A stretch of 64,000 bases of DNA, from the NCBI RefSeq assembly GCF_028330985.1, contig NZ_JAQMUE010000019.1, forward strand, positions 1 through 64,000, in the 5' to 3' direction. The position numbers and the translations under genes are program-made. Below are positions 32,778-42,198 of the stretch, in pieces (position 1 is the first letter of the stretch; each line of letters starts with the position of its first letter). Source of the stretch: Roseofilum reptotaenium CS-1145. GTDB lineage: Bacteria; Cyanobacteriota; Cyanobacteriia; Cyanobacteriales; Desertifilaceae. A model generated the notes under the pieces. The model was given only the letters and a program-made list of their open reading frames with translations. It was not told the origin of the DNA and did not search any database.

Positions 32778-35387
32778 CTAAGATTCTTTAGCTTCTAAGG
32801 CTTCGACCCGACTTTTTAAGGTTTGATTGGTTTTCTTCAACTGCTCGATTTCTTGCCGTAAGGTGTCCATCGCGCTATTCGAGCCGATCGCCTTCTGCAC
32901 TTTTTGCACGGTTTCTTCTGCTCGACGCTGGACCCGGCCATCTGCGGTTGAAGAGGCGATCGCCTGTAAAATCCCCATCGCTTTTGCTGTTTTCATCCCT
33001 CCCAAAGCCTGGATCACTGCCATTTGGGTTAAGAAAAACGATTCAGCCGATAGAGCATCCAACCGTGCTAACACTTCTTCTACTTGAGCTTCATCTTGAC
33101 CGGAGGATGCCACACCTAAAGCACGAATGGCACTTAAACGTAGAGGTTGGGGAATACCGAGGTGGGTATACTCTAGAATCACCTCTAAAGCTGCTTTAGA
33201 GCGATTCATTTGGCTTAATCCGGCGATCGCCCCACTGCGAACTACCTCATTCCAACCCGCTTTCGTTTCCAAAACTGTCTTGAGCAGTTTAATCACCTTA
33301 CGGGGTTTAGGCATCTCTTGATCCTTGACAGCGGCGATCGCCCCCAAAGCCTTAGCCACAGAAGCTTCCACCTGATAAGACGGATCGCCATTAACCAAAA
33401 CCGACTTCAGCACCTTATAACTCGCCTTAGTTTTGATCGTCCCTAACGCTTCAATAACTGCCTTACGGACTCTAGCATCCCCATCTTGCAAACCCACTAA
33501 CAGAGCCTCAAATACCTGATCCAGGCGAATTTTACCCAAACCTCTGGCTATTTCCACTCGCACTCCCCAAAAGGCTTCCGTTTTTAATGCTTCAGCTAAA
33601 GCCTGAACCACGGGTAAGGTTCCTTTCTTCACTAAAGCATTAATGGCATAAATGCGAGCAATGGGATCGGGATCGTAAGCCAACTGAGCCTTTAACTCAA
33701 CCACAGGATAGTCCAAAACCACCGTTTTCAAATAGCGATTCCCCACATCAAAACTGATAAACTTAGGCTTCTCATCTAAGGGGAAATAAAAACTCTCTTC
33801 CACTTGATGAATTCTCACCGTATGGGAGTTAACCACAATTTCAGGTGCTTCACCGTCCTGTTCTGAAGGACTGACATAGCCAAAACCGATAGGGATTGTC
33901 AAATCAAAGAGAGATTTTTTATCTTCTTTAGCTTGGGTTTGGACTACCGTTACCTTCGCCAGCTTATGATCTGTATCCCAACTGTAGCTGACCTTAAAAT
34001 CGGGATGTCCCCCACGATAGACATATTGATCGAATAAAAACAGGAGATTGCGCCCTGTAGCTTCTTCAATGGCTCGCAGTACATCCACCGTTTCTACCGT
34101 ACTATGGGCATGATTGCGAACAAAGGTTTGTATTGCCTTGAAAAATAAATCATCGCCCAATTCTGCCCGCATCATATGGTAGACACAGGCTCCTTTTTCG
34201 TACAAATGGCGATCGTAGAGTTCTATCGGCTCCCGATAGACATGGGTGACCATGGGGCGACGATAGCGGGTTTTATCTTCTTGTAAATAGCTTCGTGCTT
34301 CTCTGAGGTAATAATAGGCAGCATCCTCTGCTCCATATTCCTGTTCTGTCCACAGCACTTCACAATAGGAAGCCATCCCTTCTTTAATCCAAGCGTGAGA
34401 CCAATGTTTAATCACCACTAAGTCCCCAAACCATTGGTGGGCAAGTTCATGAGCGACTAAACTTTCAGTAAAGGGATGATCGAGTAGAGATCGTTTATCC
34501 AGTAGACAGCGATCCGTTAAGAGCGTTGTTGAGGTATTTTCCATGCCGCCAAAGATAAAATCAGCGACACAAACTTGGGCATATTTGGGATAGGGATAGG
34601 GATAATCAAAGATGTTACTAAAGAAGTCGATCATACGTGGCGTTTTGCCCATACTTCTCTGGGCATCATTTTTACGGTCTTTTTCCACATAGTAAAGGAC
34701 GGGTGTGTTTTGCCACTTGTCTTTGATTTCTACAAATTCGCCTATTGCTAAAGTCATCAAATAGGTCGGATGAATTTCTTTTTGAAACCAATGATAAATT
34801 TTAGTGTTGCCTTCAGTTTTTGTATCGATCAGTTCCCCATTGGAGATCGCCATATATTTAGCCGGGACTTGAACTCGAATTTCTGAAGTGGAAAGTTGTC
34901 CGGGGTAGTCTAGACAAGGGAACCAGTAACGGGAGTCTTCATCTTCGCCTTGAGTCCAAACTTGGGTGGGTTTGCCAGGATAATCAGTATCAGGATGAAT
35001 GAAATAGAGTCCTCTTTGGGGATGATCGACTTGATAGACAATGTTAATTTCTAGAGTTTGTTCCGCTTGAGTTGGGAGATCTAGGTGGATGTGGAGTTTT
35101 TGTCCATCGTAGTCAAAGGATTGGGATTTGTGGTTGATTTTGACCTTCTCGATGATTAAGTCTACTGCGTCTAGGGAGAGGGTTTCAATACCCGTGCGAA
35201 TGGGTTTGAGATGGAGAGTACAGGAACCGCTATATCGAGCGTGAGGAATGTCTAAGACTAAATCTAAAAAAATATGTTCGACTTGTCCGGGGCGATCGGG
35301 GGTATAGTGAGGATAGGAACCGGGAAGTTGAAAGGATTTGCGTTTGGGTTTTTCGGTATCGAGGAAGGATTTTAAGAGTTCAGACAT
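32778..35387 (-). CDS. M1-family aminopeptidase with HEAT repeats
   Basis: An 869-residue zinc aminopeptidase. The catalytic domain has the exopeptidase motif GGMENTS (a GAMEN variant, about 275) and zinc site His313-Glu314-Leu-Ala-His317 with distal Glu336 (KEGMASYCE). From about 555 on there are HEAT-like repeats (ARIYAINALVKKG, ARVRKAVIEALGTIKTK, SAIRALGVASSG) and a C-terminal coiled coil (LRQEIEQLKKTNQTLKSRVE). It removes N-terminal residues from peptides; the HEAT part likely shapes substrate access or docking. No signal peptide, so cytoplasmic. Confidence 0.92.
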   Translation of the reverse strand: MSELLKSFLDTEKPKRKSFQLPGSYPHYTPDRPGQVEHIFLDLVLDIPHARYSGSCTLHLKPIRTGIETLSLDAVDLIIEKVKINHKSQSFDYDGQKLHIHLDLPTQAEQTLEINIVYQVDHPQRGLYFIHPDTDYPGKPTQVWTQGEDEDSRYWFPCLDYPGQLSTSEIRVQVPAKYMAISNGELIDTKTEGNTKIYHWFQKEIHPTYLMTLAIGEFVEIKDKWQNTPVLYYVEKDRKNDAQRSMGKTPRMIDFFSNIFDYPYPYPKYAQVCVADFIFGGMENTSTTLLTDRCLLDKRSLLDHPFTESLVAHELAHQWFGDLVVIKHWSHAWIKEGMASYCEVLWTEQEYGAEDAAYYYLREARSYLQEDKTRYRRPMVTHVYREPIELYDRHLYEKGACVYHMMRAELGDDLFFKAIQTFVRNHAHSTVETVDVLRAIEEATGRNLLFLFDQYVYRGGHPDFKVSYSWDTDHKLAKVTVVQTQAKEDKKSLFDLTIPIGFGYVSPSEQDGEAPEIVVNSHTVRIHQVEESFYFPLDEKPKFISFDVGNRYLKTVVLDYPVVELKAQLAYDPDPIARIYAINALVKKGTLPVVQALAEALKTEAFWGVRVEIARGLGKIRLDQVFEALLVGLQDGDARVRKAVIEALGTIKTKASYKVLKSVLVNGDPSYQVEASVAKALGAIAAVKDQEMPKPRKVIKLLKTVLETKAGWNEVVRSGAIAGLSQMNRSKAALEVILEYTHLGIPQPLRLSAIRALGVASSGQDEAQVEEVLARLDALSAESFFLTQMAVIQALGGMKTAKAMGILQAIASSTADGRVQRRAEETVQKVQKAIGSNSAMDTLRQEIEQLKKTNQTLKSRVEALEAKES

Positions 35388-35464
35388 GCACTTAGAGTTG
35401 AGATTAGGAGCAATCTTTTAGTTTAATACAGTTTTTAGGGTTTGGAACACGAAACTGGGAACAA

Positions 35465-36070
35465 CTAATCTAAGATGCCGGTTAATATTTCTAGCAAAAG
35501 AGTTAATTCTTCTGGTACAAGATAGCGCTTGGGGTCTTGTTGAATGCAGCGCTGTTGGCGATCGAATGTCCCAAATCGCCAGTCTTCACCGGTCGTGACG
35601 ATGCCGTATAAAATGGGGGTATCCGATTGAGTCCAGCGATCGAGGGCGAGGAGTTGAACTGCCAGTTGGGTAAAGCCACGCACGAGATCGGATTGTTTGG
35701 CTTCAATGACTATGAGGTTATGACTGGCAATATAGTAATCTAGGGTTCCCCGCAGATATTCATTGACAGCGATCGCATATTCGACATGGATACGCAGATC
35801 GGCAAGGTCGGCGACTTCAAACAAAATGGGGCTAATTAGAGCTTCTCGACGGGCAGTTTCATTGATCAATTCGATGCGTTTGCGGTTGCGCTCTAGTTGA
35901 TAGAGCAAGGGTTCAATGGAAGTTGTTAAGGCTCTGTGAGGTAAATTGAGGGGCGATCGCACAAGATGACAATCAAATTCAGCTAGAATATCTTCCAGAG
36001 TAAAACTGAATTCAAAATATTGGCTGAAAGTATACGATTCTCCTGGCTTAAAAATACGTGAGGAAGCCAT
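35465..36070 (-). CDS. PD-(D/E)XK-like hypothetical protein
   Basis: A 201-residue protein. GTLDYYIASHNLIVIEAKQS contains an Asp...Glu-x-Lys pattern of the PD-(D/E)XK nuclease fold, preceded by a conserved-looking Glu in HVEYAIAVNEYLRG. Such stand-alone proteins are frequent in cyanobacteria and mostly uncharacterised. No restriction-modification partner is adjacent. It lies upstream of the aminopeptidase, with about 75 bp between. Confidence 0.6.
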   Translation of the reverse strand: MASSRIFKPGESYTFSQYFEFSFTLEDILAEFDCHLVRSPLNLPHRALTTSIEPLLYQLERNRKRIELINETARREALISPILFEVADLADLRIHVEYAIAVNEYLRGTLDYYIASHNLIVIEAKQSDLVRGFTQLAVQLLALDRWTQSDTPILYGIVTTGEDWRFGTFDRQQRCIQQDPKRYLVPEELTLLLEILTGILD

Positions 36071-36176
36071 AAGTTAGAGTTTAAGAAAGACAATAGATAA
36101 CAGATAAAAAACGAAAATATCCCACTGTTCTTTTAGCTGGACAAGTGGGATATTTTTTCTTTCTAGAGATATCGAC

Positions 36177-36800
36177 TTATCGCAAGAAACTACTCACTAA
36201 CCACAACGTAAAGAAAGCAACTACAGCCGCGAATTGATCGCTGTTAACTTGACTGACGTTGGCTAACCCCGCTCCTAAAAGGCTACCGAGCAATAACCCA
36301 GCGATCAGTCCCCCAACGGTAAGTAAGACCGATCGCCCAAACTTATTTTCCTTGCGGTTCAAGAAATAAATGCTGGCCACCACCCCCGCTAAAAGTGTAA
36401 CCTGGAGAGGAGACTGACTACCCTGGGTGGGGGGCAGGAGGGCGACACAACTCATTAGCACTAAATAAACACCCATAGGCAAGAGAATATCTGCTTGACT
36501 GGGAGTATCCAGATAGGATTGTAACCAGTTGGGCATGGAATTCCCAGGAGTTGGGGGGGGCTTCGGTTGAGTCACCGTTGCTTTTTCCGGAAACCGGATG
36601 CGATCTGGAACTTTGAGTTTTCCCTGTTGCCGCAGTCGTAGACGATCCATGAGAACGGCATCATAGGCCGTCTCAATAGCTTCTACTTGTCGGCGATCGC
36701 CACTGTGTTGATCCGTGAGGCTCTGACGGGCCTGTTGAATTTCCTCAAACGAGGCATTTTCGTTTAACCCCAAGGTTTCATAAGGACTTTTGTCACTCAT
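36177..36800 (-). CDS. CPP1-like family protein (J-like, membrane)
   Basis: A 207-residue protein starting MSDKSPYETLGLNENASFEE, a J-domain-like helix pair without HPD. Three or four hydrophobic helices follow in the C-terminal half (ADILLPMGVYLVLMSCVALL, VTLLAGVVASIYFLNR, VLLTVGGLIAGLLLGSLLGA, FAAVVAFFTLWLVSSF). This matches cyanobacterial homologues of plant CPP1, a chaperone-like protein for protochlorophyllide oxidoreductase. The ATG at 36800 is chosen because it starts the conserved segment; the open frame extends 25 codons upstream. Confidence 0.82.
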   Translation of the reverse strand: MSDKSPYETLGLNENASFEEIQQARQSLTDQHSGDRRQVEAIETAYDAVLMDRLRLRQQGKLKVPDRIRFPEKATVTQPKPPPTPGNSMPNWLQSYLDTPSQADILLPMGVYLVLMSCVALLPPTQGSQSPLQVTLLAGVVASIYFLNRKENKFGRSVLLTVGGLIAGLLLGSLLGAGLANVSQVNSDQFAAVVAFFTLWLVSSFLR

Positions 36801-37221
36801 CTTCTTTTTAATTCCCTCACAATCATTCAGCCCTCCGATCGAGGAACCGTAGGAGTATAGACTTCCAGCATACATAGCTTATACAAGCTTGGTTGCTCAA
36901 CTCAATGGTTGACCCGTTTTCTAGCGCTTGCCAAATTAGCCTAAACTTTTTTCGCCATTTTATTTAGTGTCACTTTAACATAATTCTTAATAGAGTTGGC
37001 TACCCAAGCAATCACCACCGATAATAGATAATCTAAGCTCCTCAATGACAGATCGCCCCATCTTTTTGAGCAAGGAATGATCTGCCAGTGGGCTTAGGCT
37101 GCCGTTATTCTAACGGAAAACCTGTATCACAGAGCCACCATGGCCAGATACACTTGAGGACGAAACTGCCAGTCTTGGGTCTGTTTGTCAACTCGCAAGC
37201 ATATATCACAAGGTTATTCAT
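36801..37221. other. Divergent intergenic region between CPP1-like and response regulator genes
   Basis: No gene seen. It should hold both divergent promoters and a long 5' leader for the response regulator. TTCTAACGGAAAACC lies at about 37106-37120. I see no recognised riboswitch. Confidence 0.4.
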
Positions 37222-37917
37222 ATGGCTTCAGCCAAGATTCTTGTCGTAGATGATGATCCTGCAATTCGTAATCTAGTCTTTCGCTATTTGGGCAAACATG
37301 GCTATGAACTTGAAAATGCTCCTGACGGAAAAACCGGCATGACTAAGTTCAAGCAGTTTCGCCCCGATTTGGTAATTTTAGATGTTAATTTACCGGACGC
37401 GCTAGGTTACAATCTTTGCCAGGAAATGCAAACTTTAACGGATGTTTTTGTGTTGATGCTTACGAGCCGCACGGATACATCAGATAAAATTATTGGCTTT
37501 GAAAAGGGAGCCGATGATTATCTCACTAAGCCTTTTAGTGTCGAAGAACTCAAATATCGCGTAGAAGCTCTACTGAAGCGCCAGCGCACTGTGACCACTC
37601 CTGAGCGTCAACTGATTACCCATGGTCAGTTGTCTATTGATCCCGAACGTCGGGAAGTGATGTTCCAAGGGGAACCCGTGGTGCTAACGGCATTAGAGTT
37701 TGATTTGCTGCATGTTCTAGCCAGCAACCCGACCAAGGTGCTGCGACGTTCAGAGTTAATCAGCCAAGTATGGGATTATGAACACCAGGGCGATCAGCGG
37801 GTTGTTGATGTGCATATTGGCCAAATTCGGAAGAAGTTAGAAGCAGATGGGGGACATCGGTTTATTAAAACGGTGCGGGGTGTGGGTTATAAATTTGCAC
37901 CTCCCGATACTGTATAG
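37222..37917 (+). CDS. OmpR-family response regulator
   Basis: A 231-residue two-domain regulator. The receiver has acidic DDD at 10-12, phospho-acceptor Asp54 (VILDVNLPD) and Lys103 (LTKPF). The winged-helix DNA-binding domain (about 130-226) includes LTALEFDLLHVLASNPTKVL, DVHIGQIRKKLE and the typical TVRGVGYKF end. No kinase is adjacent. It is one of the cyanobacterial OmpR regulators but is not clearly RpaA or RpaB by its receiver. It could be the partner of the orphan histidine kinase at 27295, which is only a guess. Confidence 0.92.
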   Translation: MASAKILVVDDDPAIRNLVFRYLGKHGYELENAPDGKTGMTKFKQFRPDLVILDVNLPDALGYNLCQEMQTLTDVFVLMLTSRTDTSDKIIGFEKGADDYLTKPFSVEELKYRVEALLKRQRTVTTPERQLITHGQLSIDPERREVMFQGEPVVLTALEFDLLHVLASNPTKVLRRSELISQVWDYEHQGDQRVVDVHIGQIRKKLEADGGHRFIKTVRGVGYKFAPPDTV

Positions 37918-37940
37918 GATGAAACCAATTCTGGATTGCC

Positions 37941-38606
37941 CTATCCTTCTGCGGATACGGAGGGGTTGAGATGGGACGTGCATCTACCCAGTGTTTGGAA
38001 TAAGCGCCTGACTTTTTCTAGGTCTTTGTCTCCTGGTTGGCGCTCAACTCCACTGGACAAATCGATACCTTGGGGAGAGAGCTGCTGTAAAGCTCTGTGA
38101 ATATTGTCAGGAGTCAATCCTCCCGCTAGGAACCAGGGTAAGGGAGGAGTAAAGCTCTTTAAGTCTTCCCAATTGAGGGTTTGACCTGTTCCGCCAAGTT
38201 GGTGGGGGTGATAGGCATCTAAGAGTAGGGTATCGACACAGGTTTGATAGGTGGGAATTTGATTTAAGGTTTCCGGAGTGCGGACTCGAAAGGCTTTGAT
38301 TAGTTCGATCTGGGGTAGATGTTGGCGCAGGGTTTGGCAAAATGAGGGGTCTTCATCACCATGGAGTTGAATTCCAGTCAGATGGCCTAGGGTGACGGTG
38401 TGGGAGATTTGCTCTAGGGTAGCGTTGACAAATACGCCGATGCGATCGATAGATGGGGGCAGTTGGGTACAGATCTGTTGGATCTGTTGGGGTTCAATGT
38501 AACGGGGAGAGCTGGACACACAGATGAATCCTAGGGCTGTAGCTCCTAAATCGGCGATCGCCACCGCTTGGTCAACTTGGGTAATGCCACAAATTTTAAC
38601 GCGCAT
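37941..38606 (-). CDS. trpF: Phosphoribosylanthranilate isomerase
   Basis: A 221-residue (beta/alpha)8 enzyme of tryptophan synthesis, converting N-(5'-phosphoribosyl)-anthranilate to CdRP. Signature elements: [20 protein letters not shown] at the N-terminus (catalytic Cys5), [31 protein letters not shown] (catalytic Asp), [11 protein letters not shown] and GIDLSSGVE. Convergent with the response regulator (23 bp between stops) and divergent from psaK. Other trp genes are not in the window. Confidence 0.93.
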   Translation of the reverse strand: MRVKICGITQVDQAVAIADLGATALGFICVSSSPRYIEPQQIQQICTQLPPSIDRIGVFVNATLEQISHTVTLGHLTGIQLHGDEDPSFCQTLRQHLPQIELIKAFRVRTPETLNQIPTYQTCVDTLLLDAYHPHQLGGTGQTLNWEDLKSFTPPLPWFLAGGLTPDNIHRALQQLSPQGIDLSSGVERQPGDKDLEKVRRLFQTLGRCTSHLNPSVSAEG

Positions 38607-38694
38607 ATTTGCTCCGGATTCTGGAAATTTTGTATCAAAATTTTAATAAACTTTAAGGAATGACACAAAAATAAAGTTTTGTCACCCGGCTTCT

Positions 38695-38729
38695 TATAAT
38701 AGTGAGGACTTTTTACCGGGATTAAGGAG
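38695..38729 (+). promoter_or_regulatory. psaK -10 box and ribosome binding site
   Basis: A perfect -10 TATAAT is at 38695-38700, with no good -35 at 16-18 bp, and AAGGAG at 38724-38729 sits 10 bp before the ATG. Cyanobacterial psa genes are often light-controlled through RpaB sites, but I see no clear HLR1 direct repeat here. Confidence 0.5.
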
Positions 38730-38739
38730 CGAAAGACCT

Positions 38740-38967
38740 ATGACCTCAGAATGGTCTCTCAATATTGGACTGATCATGATTGCTTGCAATATTCTAGCGA
38801 TCGCCATTGGCAAATTCACCATTCAACAAAAAGGTGTTGGCCCCGGCCTGCCTGCTGGCCCCTTCTTCGGTGGCATGGGAATGGCTGAATTACTGGCGAC
38901 CACCAGCTTAGGTCATCTCCTAGGTGCTGGCGTAATCCTAGGACTCAGTGGTACTGGAGCGATTTAA
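38740..38967 (+). CDS. psaK: Photosystem I reaction centre subunit PsaK
   Basis: A 75-residue subunit with two membrane helices (about 8-25, LNIGLIMIACNILAIAIGKF, and about 50-70, MAELLATTSLGHLLGAGVIL) joined by a basic loop with GPGLPAGPFFGG. PsaK lies at the PSI periphery and binds chlorophyll and carotenoid; it takes part in state transitions. The sequence starts directly at the mature-like segment, with a short N-terminus. It stands as a single gene with its own promoter. Confidence 0.9.
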   Translation: MTSEWSLNIGLIMIACNILAIAIGKFTIQQKGVGPGLPAGPFFGGMGMAELLATTSLGHLLGAGVILGLSGTGAI

Positions 38968-39049
38968 TCTCCCACACAGTTTGGAAAACTTGGGGAGTAT
39001 GGGAGTCCGGGGAGCATCGTTTTCCTGATTTTCCCTCTCCCCAACTCAA

Positions 39050-39781
39050 TTAGCCCTTACTAACCTGTAGCACTCTAATTGCTGTCCACTCTTGTTCAGA
39101 TAAAGGTTGTACCTGAATTTCCATCTTAAAGGTTTCACAGGCTGCTTGAGTCAACGTATCGACTAAGTGAGAAAAACTCAGAGCAGCTAAACTCGGTGGA
39201 GATTCTGGCAGTCGCTCAGAAAAGACCTGATGCCATAATTGGCGATCGGGATTCAGACGCATAGAGCCATGTTGGAGAACTGTGGAACCCTGCCAAACCT
39301 GAGCGCTACCAATCAGCTTATAGCCAGAATCTAAGACTAAATCTGCTCCCGTCGCTGTGGCAAAACAATTGGGAACTTGGGCATAGCCTCGCCCAGCAGA
39401 ACCATAGTGTAACTCGAAATCGAGCGATCGCCACCCTCGAATCAGAAACTCACAAATCTGCTCGTAAGCTGCCATTCGATGAGCAAACCGTCCAGAATAC
39501 ACCACAGCATAAGTTAAATCTCCTTGATGGAGAACCCCTCGCCCCCCCGTTGGTCGCCTCACCAACTCTACGGGTTTTCCTTGCCATTGCAAACCTTGCC
39601 AAGACTCGGGCCAGCGTTTTTGGTGATACCCCAAAGAAATTGCCATCGGCTGCCAGGTATAAAATCGCAAGCTAGGCGGCTGATTGCCCTGTTGATGCTG
39701 TTTCCAGAGCCAGCGATCGATCGCCATTTGCGATCGGCCCGACTCCTCAATTAAGGGAATAAACCGCCACTGTGCAACCAA
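39050..39781 (-). CDS. Lipoate-protein ligase A family protein
   Basis: A 243-residue BPL/LplA-fold protein. RRPTGGRGVLHQGDLTYAVV (75-94) matches the lipoyl-adenylate-binding loop, and YKLIGSAQVWQGSTVLQHGS carries the conserved Lys. It should attach lipoate or octanoate to 2-oxoacid dehydrogenase or GcvH domains. The start is a TTG at 39781, two bases after the YbjN-gene stop, which leaves little room for another start; an in-frame ATG at 39727 would cut a conserved helix. It is co-transcribed with the YbjN-like gene. Confidence 0.85.
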   Translation of the reverse strand: MVAQWRFIPLIEESGRSQMAIDRWLWKQHQQGNQPPSLRFYTWQPMAISLGYHQKRWPESWQGLQWQGKPVELVRRPTGGRGVLHQGDLTYAVVYSGRFAHRMAAYEQICEFLIRGWRSLDFELHYGSAGRGYAQVPNCFATATGADLVLDSGYKLIGSAQVWQGSTVLQHGSMRLNPDRQLWHQVFSERLPESPPSLAALSFSHLVDTLTQAACETFKMEIQVQPLSEQEWTAIRVLQVSKG

Positions 39782-39783
39782 AA

Positions 39784-40248
39784 CTACTGTCCAAATTCAG
39801 CAATCAGAGCGTCATCATTATCATCAGCAATATTGGCTACTAACGTAATGGCTCGCGCAATTTCCCCTGGGGACAATTCCGCCACCGTGCGCGTCGCGAC
39901 CACCACCACCCGGTTATCCACAATGGCAAAATGGGCCTCAAAGGTTTTTAGCCAATTCATTTCCAATAACTTACGCATCAATCGTGCTTCCTCTTTAGCC
40001 GGTAGCGATAGCACATAAGACCAGACCGTTAAGCTATCATCATCCGTTTGACCCGTCAGTTGCACATAGACCTCAACCGAGCCATATTGGAATTTCCATA
40101 AGTACCCTTCCTGAGAATCATAGCCCGCTTGCACCGTCTGACCTTCAGCAATCATCGTGCTGATGACTCCTTCAATCTCATTAATATAACTGGGAGTCAC
40201 AGGTTCTAGCTCTTGGGTCATCGTGTTTTCTACCACTGGATTACTCAT
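39784..40248 (-). CDS. YbjN-domain protein
   Basis: A 154-residue protein of the YbjN (type III secretion chaperone-like) fold. Typical pieces are YLWKFQYGSVEVYVQLTGQ, LTVWSYVLSLPAKEEARLM, LEMNWLKTFEAHFAIVDNRV and VVVATRTVAELSPGEIARAI. In cyanobacteria these small alpha/beta proteins are of unknown function, perhaps chaperones. It is the upstream gene of the unit with the lipoate ligase. Confidence 0.85.
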   Translation of the reverse strand: MSNPVVENTMTQELEPVTPSYINEIEGVISTMIAEGQTVQAGYDSQEGYLWKFQYGSVEVYVQLTGQTDDDSLTVWSYVLSLPAKEEARLMRKLLEMNWLKTFEAHFAIVDNRVVVVATRTVAELSPGEIARAITLVANIADDNDDALIAEFGQ

Positions 40249-40495
40249 AATCGTCTTTCTCCATCACCAATCACCAATCACCAATCATACAGGAATCTTA
40301 TGGGTCAGAGGCTCCCATGTTTATCCATTATTACAAATCCTGAGGATTTAGAGATATTCAATGAATTAAGATCTCGGAGGTGCAGAAAAACTCTAAACGC
40401 TATAGAGCTTGGGTTGACTGCAAATTATTTTGCTCTCTCCACTAACCGGATATCTGGATTTTTCTATATATCCTTTTCTAAGGCCTCCCAATCTA

Positions 40496-40595
40496 TAGCG
40501 CTTCGCGCTAGGCTTGCTTTGCAATAGGCTTGCTTTGCAATAGCTTGTATCGCTTAGGTTCTAAGGCTTCAAGCTGTACCTCATAGAAGAGAGAA
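40496..40595. repeat. Composite repeat, copy 2 (palindrome, heptamers, 37-bp unit)
   Basis: TAGCGC-TTC-GCGCTA (40496-40510), then two GGCTTGCTTTGCAATA blocks, then the TTCTAAGGCTTCAAGC unit at 40559-40595. Same order as at 21311-21394. Confidence 0.75.
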
Positions 40596-40612
40596 ACGCT
40601 ATAGTTTTCGAT

Positions 40613-40728
40613 ATATAGTTGTTTTAATTAAGGAGGGGACATGGTTGTAGGGGCAGCCGTTCGCCCCTACATATACCCTGGCTTTAGATAGATCTTGGTG
40701 TGTCAATCTTAATTAAAATGACTATATA
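40613..40728. mobile_element. MITE-like element with TTTTAATTAA-containing termini
   Basis: About 116 bp. Left end ATATAGTTGTTTTAATTAA pairs with right end TTAATTAAAATGACTATAT with two mismatches. The centre holds a GTAGGGGC...GCCCCTAC hairpin (about 40647-40670). No coding capacity. Structure fits a miniature inverted-repeat transposable element; the parent transposase is not in the window. Confidence 0.7.
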
Positions 40729-40918
40729 AGCGCTTCGCGCGGTAATGGGTAATAGGTAATGGGAAAACCATTTTCACACTATAACGCCCATTCTTCAGGC
40801 TTTTCAGGGGAAGGCACTCTCAAGGAAAACTCCGATCGCTGTACCTCATAACAGTGAAAACCACTGTAAGTTTTTCAATATTTCACTTAACGTTGATGTT
40901 TACGTGTGTGCCTTCGCT

Positions 40919-42016
40919 CTATAGCTCTTCCATCAATGCTTTGACTCGATCGATTCCCTCTCGATCGCCAGCCACCTGATAGAGTTGTAGGGCGCGTTCT
41001 AATACCGAAAGGGCTTCCTGTTTGCGATCGCGCTCTTTGAGTGCCAACGCCAGCTTATAATAGCCTTCTGGATCTTGGGGCGCTAGTTGCACCACTTGAC
41101 GGTAGGTGGCGATCGCCAAGAGGACATCATTCTGTCTCATGAGAATATCACCCATGGATCGATGGGCATCCACCAAATTCCGATCTAAGGATACTGCCCG
41201 TTGATAGGCTTGATAGGCTTCTGGCCAATTTTCAAAGCTCTCTTGGATTTTACCAATGGTCATATAAATTACTGGATTCCGGGAATCGAGTTGAGCGGCT
41301 TTATCCAAGGCTTGCCGTCCTAAATCCACATTACCGCGAGCTAACCAAGCACTGGCTAATTTCACCTGAATGCTACCGGAACGGGGATTCAGTTGTTCGG
41401 CTTGTCTGAGGTGTTGAATAGATTGATCCAGTTGTCCCTGTTTGAGGTACATTGCTCCAAGTAACTCATGGGCTTGAAAATTTCGAGGATCGGCACTGAG
41501 AACCTGTTCATAGGTTCTTTTAGCTGAGATAAAATCGTTTTGTCGCCACTGCACCACTCCCAAACCCAAATAAGCCTCCAAATTGTTCCGATCTAACTGA
41601 ATGGCTTGTTGATAGGCAATTTGGGCCGCCGCATTATCACCAATCTTGGCTAAACTATGGCCGAGGGCATAGAAAAAGTCTCCATTCTGGCGATCGTAAA
41701 CCACTGCCTGACGATAGGCTTGGGCTGCTTGAGCAAAATTTCCTTGAATAGCTTGCAGATAACCAATACCAGAATAGAGGCGAGCATTTTGGGGGTCTAA
41801 TCTGAGGGCTTGTTGATAAACTTGAATGGCTCTAGGATAATTTCTCGCTTCGACGAACTGATTTCCTTGCTCCAACAGAGTATCAAGTTGGGCATCAGTG
41901 GGCGATCGCTGGGCAATCCATTCTACCCCTTCAGAGGCTTGAACGGCCAAGGGCGCAACCCCCTGAAAACCTCCCCAAACCAATAGAGTTGCCAAGAATA
42001 AGCTGGAGTTGTGCAT
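40919..42016 (-). CDS. Exported TPR protein
   Basis: A 365-residue protein with a signal peptide (LFLATLLVWGGFQGVAPLAV, cleavage near QASEG) and about nine TPRs (RAIQVYQQALRLDPQNARLY, AYRQAVVYDRQNGDFFYALG, QIAYQQAIQLDRNNLEAYLG and so on), so almost the whole mature protein is a superhelical scaffold. It would act in the periplasm or lumen. The partner is unknown. Confidence 0.82.
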   Translation of the reverse strand: MHNSSLFLATLLVWGGFQGVAPLAVQASEGVEWIAQRSPTDAQLDTLLEQGNQFVEARNYPRAIQVYQQALRLDPQNARLYSGIGYLQAIQGNFAQAAQAYRQAVVYDRQNGDFFYALGHSLAKIGDNAAAQIAYQQAIQLDRNNLEAYLGLGVVQWRQNDFISAKRTYEQVLSADPRNFQAHELLGAMYLKQGQLDQSIQHLRQAEQLNPRSGSIQVKLASAWLARGNVDLGRQALDKAAQLDSRNPVIYMTIGKIQESFENWPEAYQAYQRAVSLDRNLVDAHRSMGDILMRQNDVLLAIATYRQVVQLAPQDPEGYYKLALALKERDRKQEALSVLERALQLYQVAGDREGIDRVKALMEEL

Positions 42017-42198
42017 GGTTAATGATCGACAGAGCGTGTGTGAGGGATTTGTAATGAAAATTTACACTTTCTTTAGGATTCCGGCAAGGGGGAATAGGGG
42101 GACGCGGGGACGCGGGGAATGGGAGACACGGAGATATGCAGATAAGGAAGATACTCAATGACTCCCGACTCCCGACTCACAAATCCCGACTTAATTCT

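Larger units (their letters stand above)
40249..40918. other. 670-bp repeat-rich intergenic region
   Basis: No gene supported. Its content is a composite repeat (40496-40595), a MITE-like element (40613-40728), another TAGCGC-like half-palindrome with GGTAATGGGTAATAGG at about 40729-40760, and GTACCTCATAACAGTG near 40843. A plus-strand ORF through 40527 is not gene-like. The segment is a hot spot for repeat insertion. Confidence 0.6.

Noticed and set aside
37222..37917. Naming the OmpR regulator RpaA or RpaB
   Set aside because: Its receiver differs from both as I know them, so I left it unnamed.
40213..40527. A 104-residue plus-strand ORF after the YbjN gene
   Set aside because: It has no recognisable domain, starts inside the opposite gene and ends in the TAGCGC repeat block.
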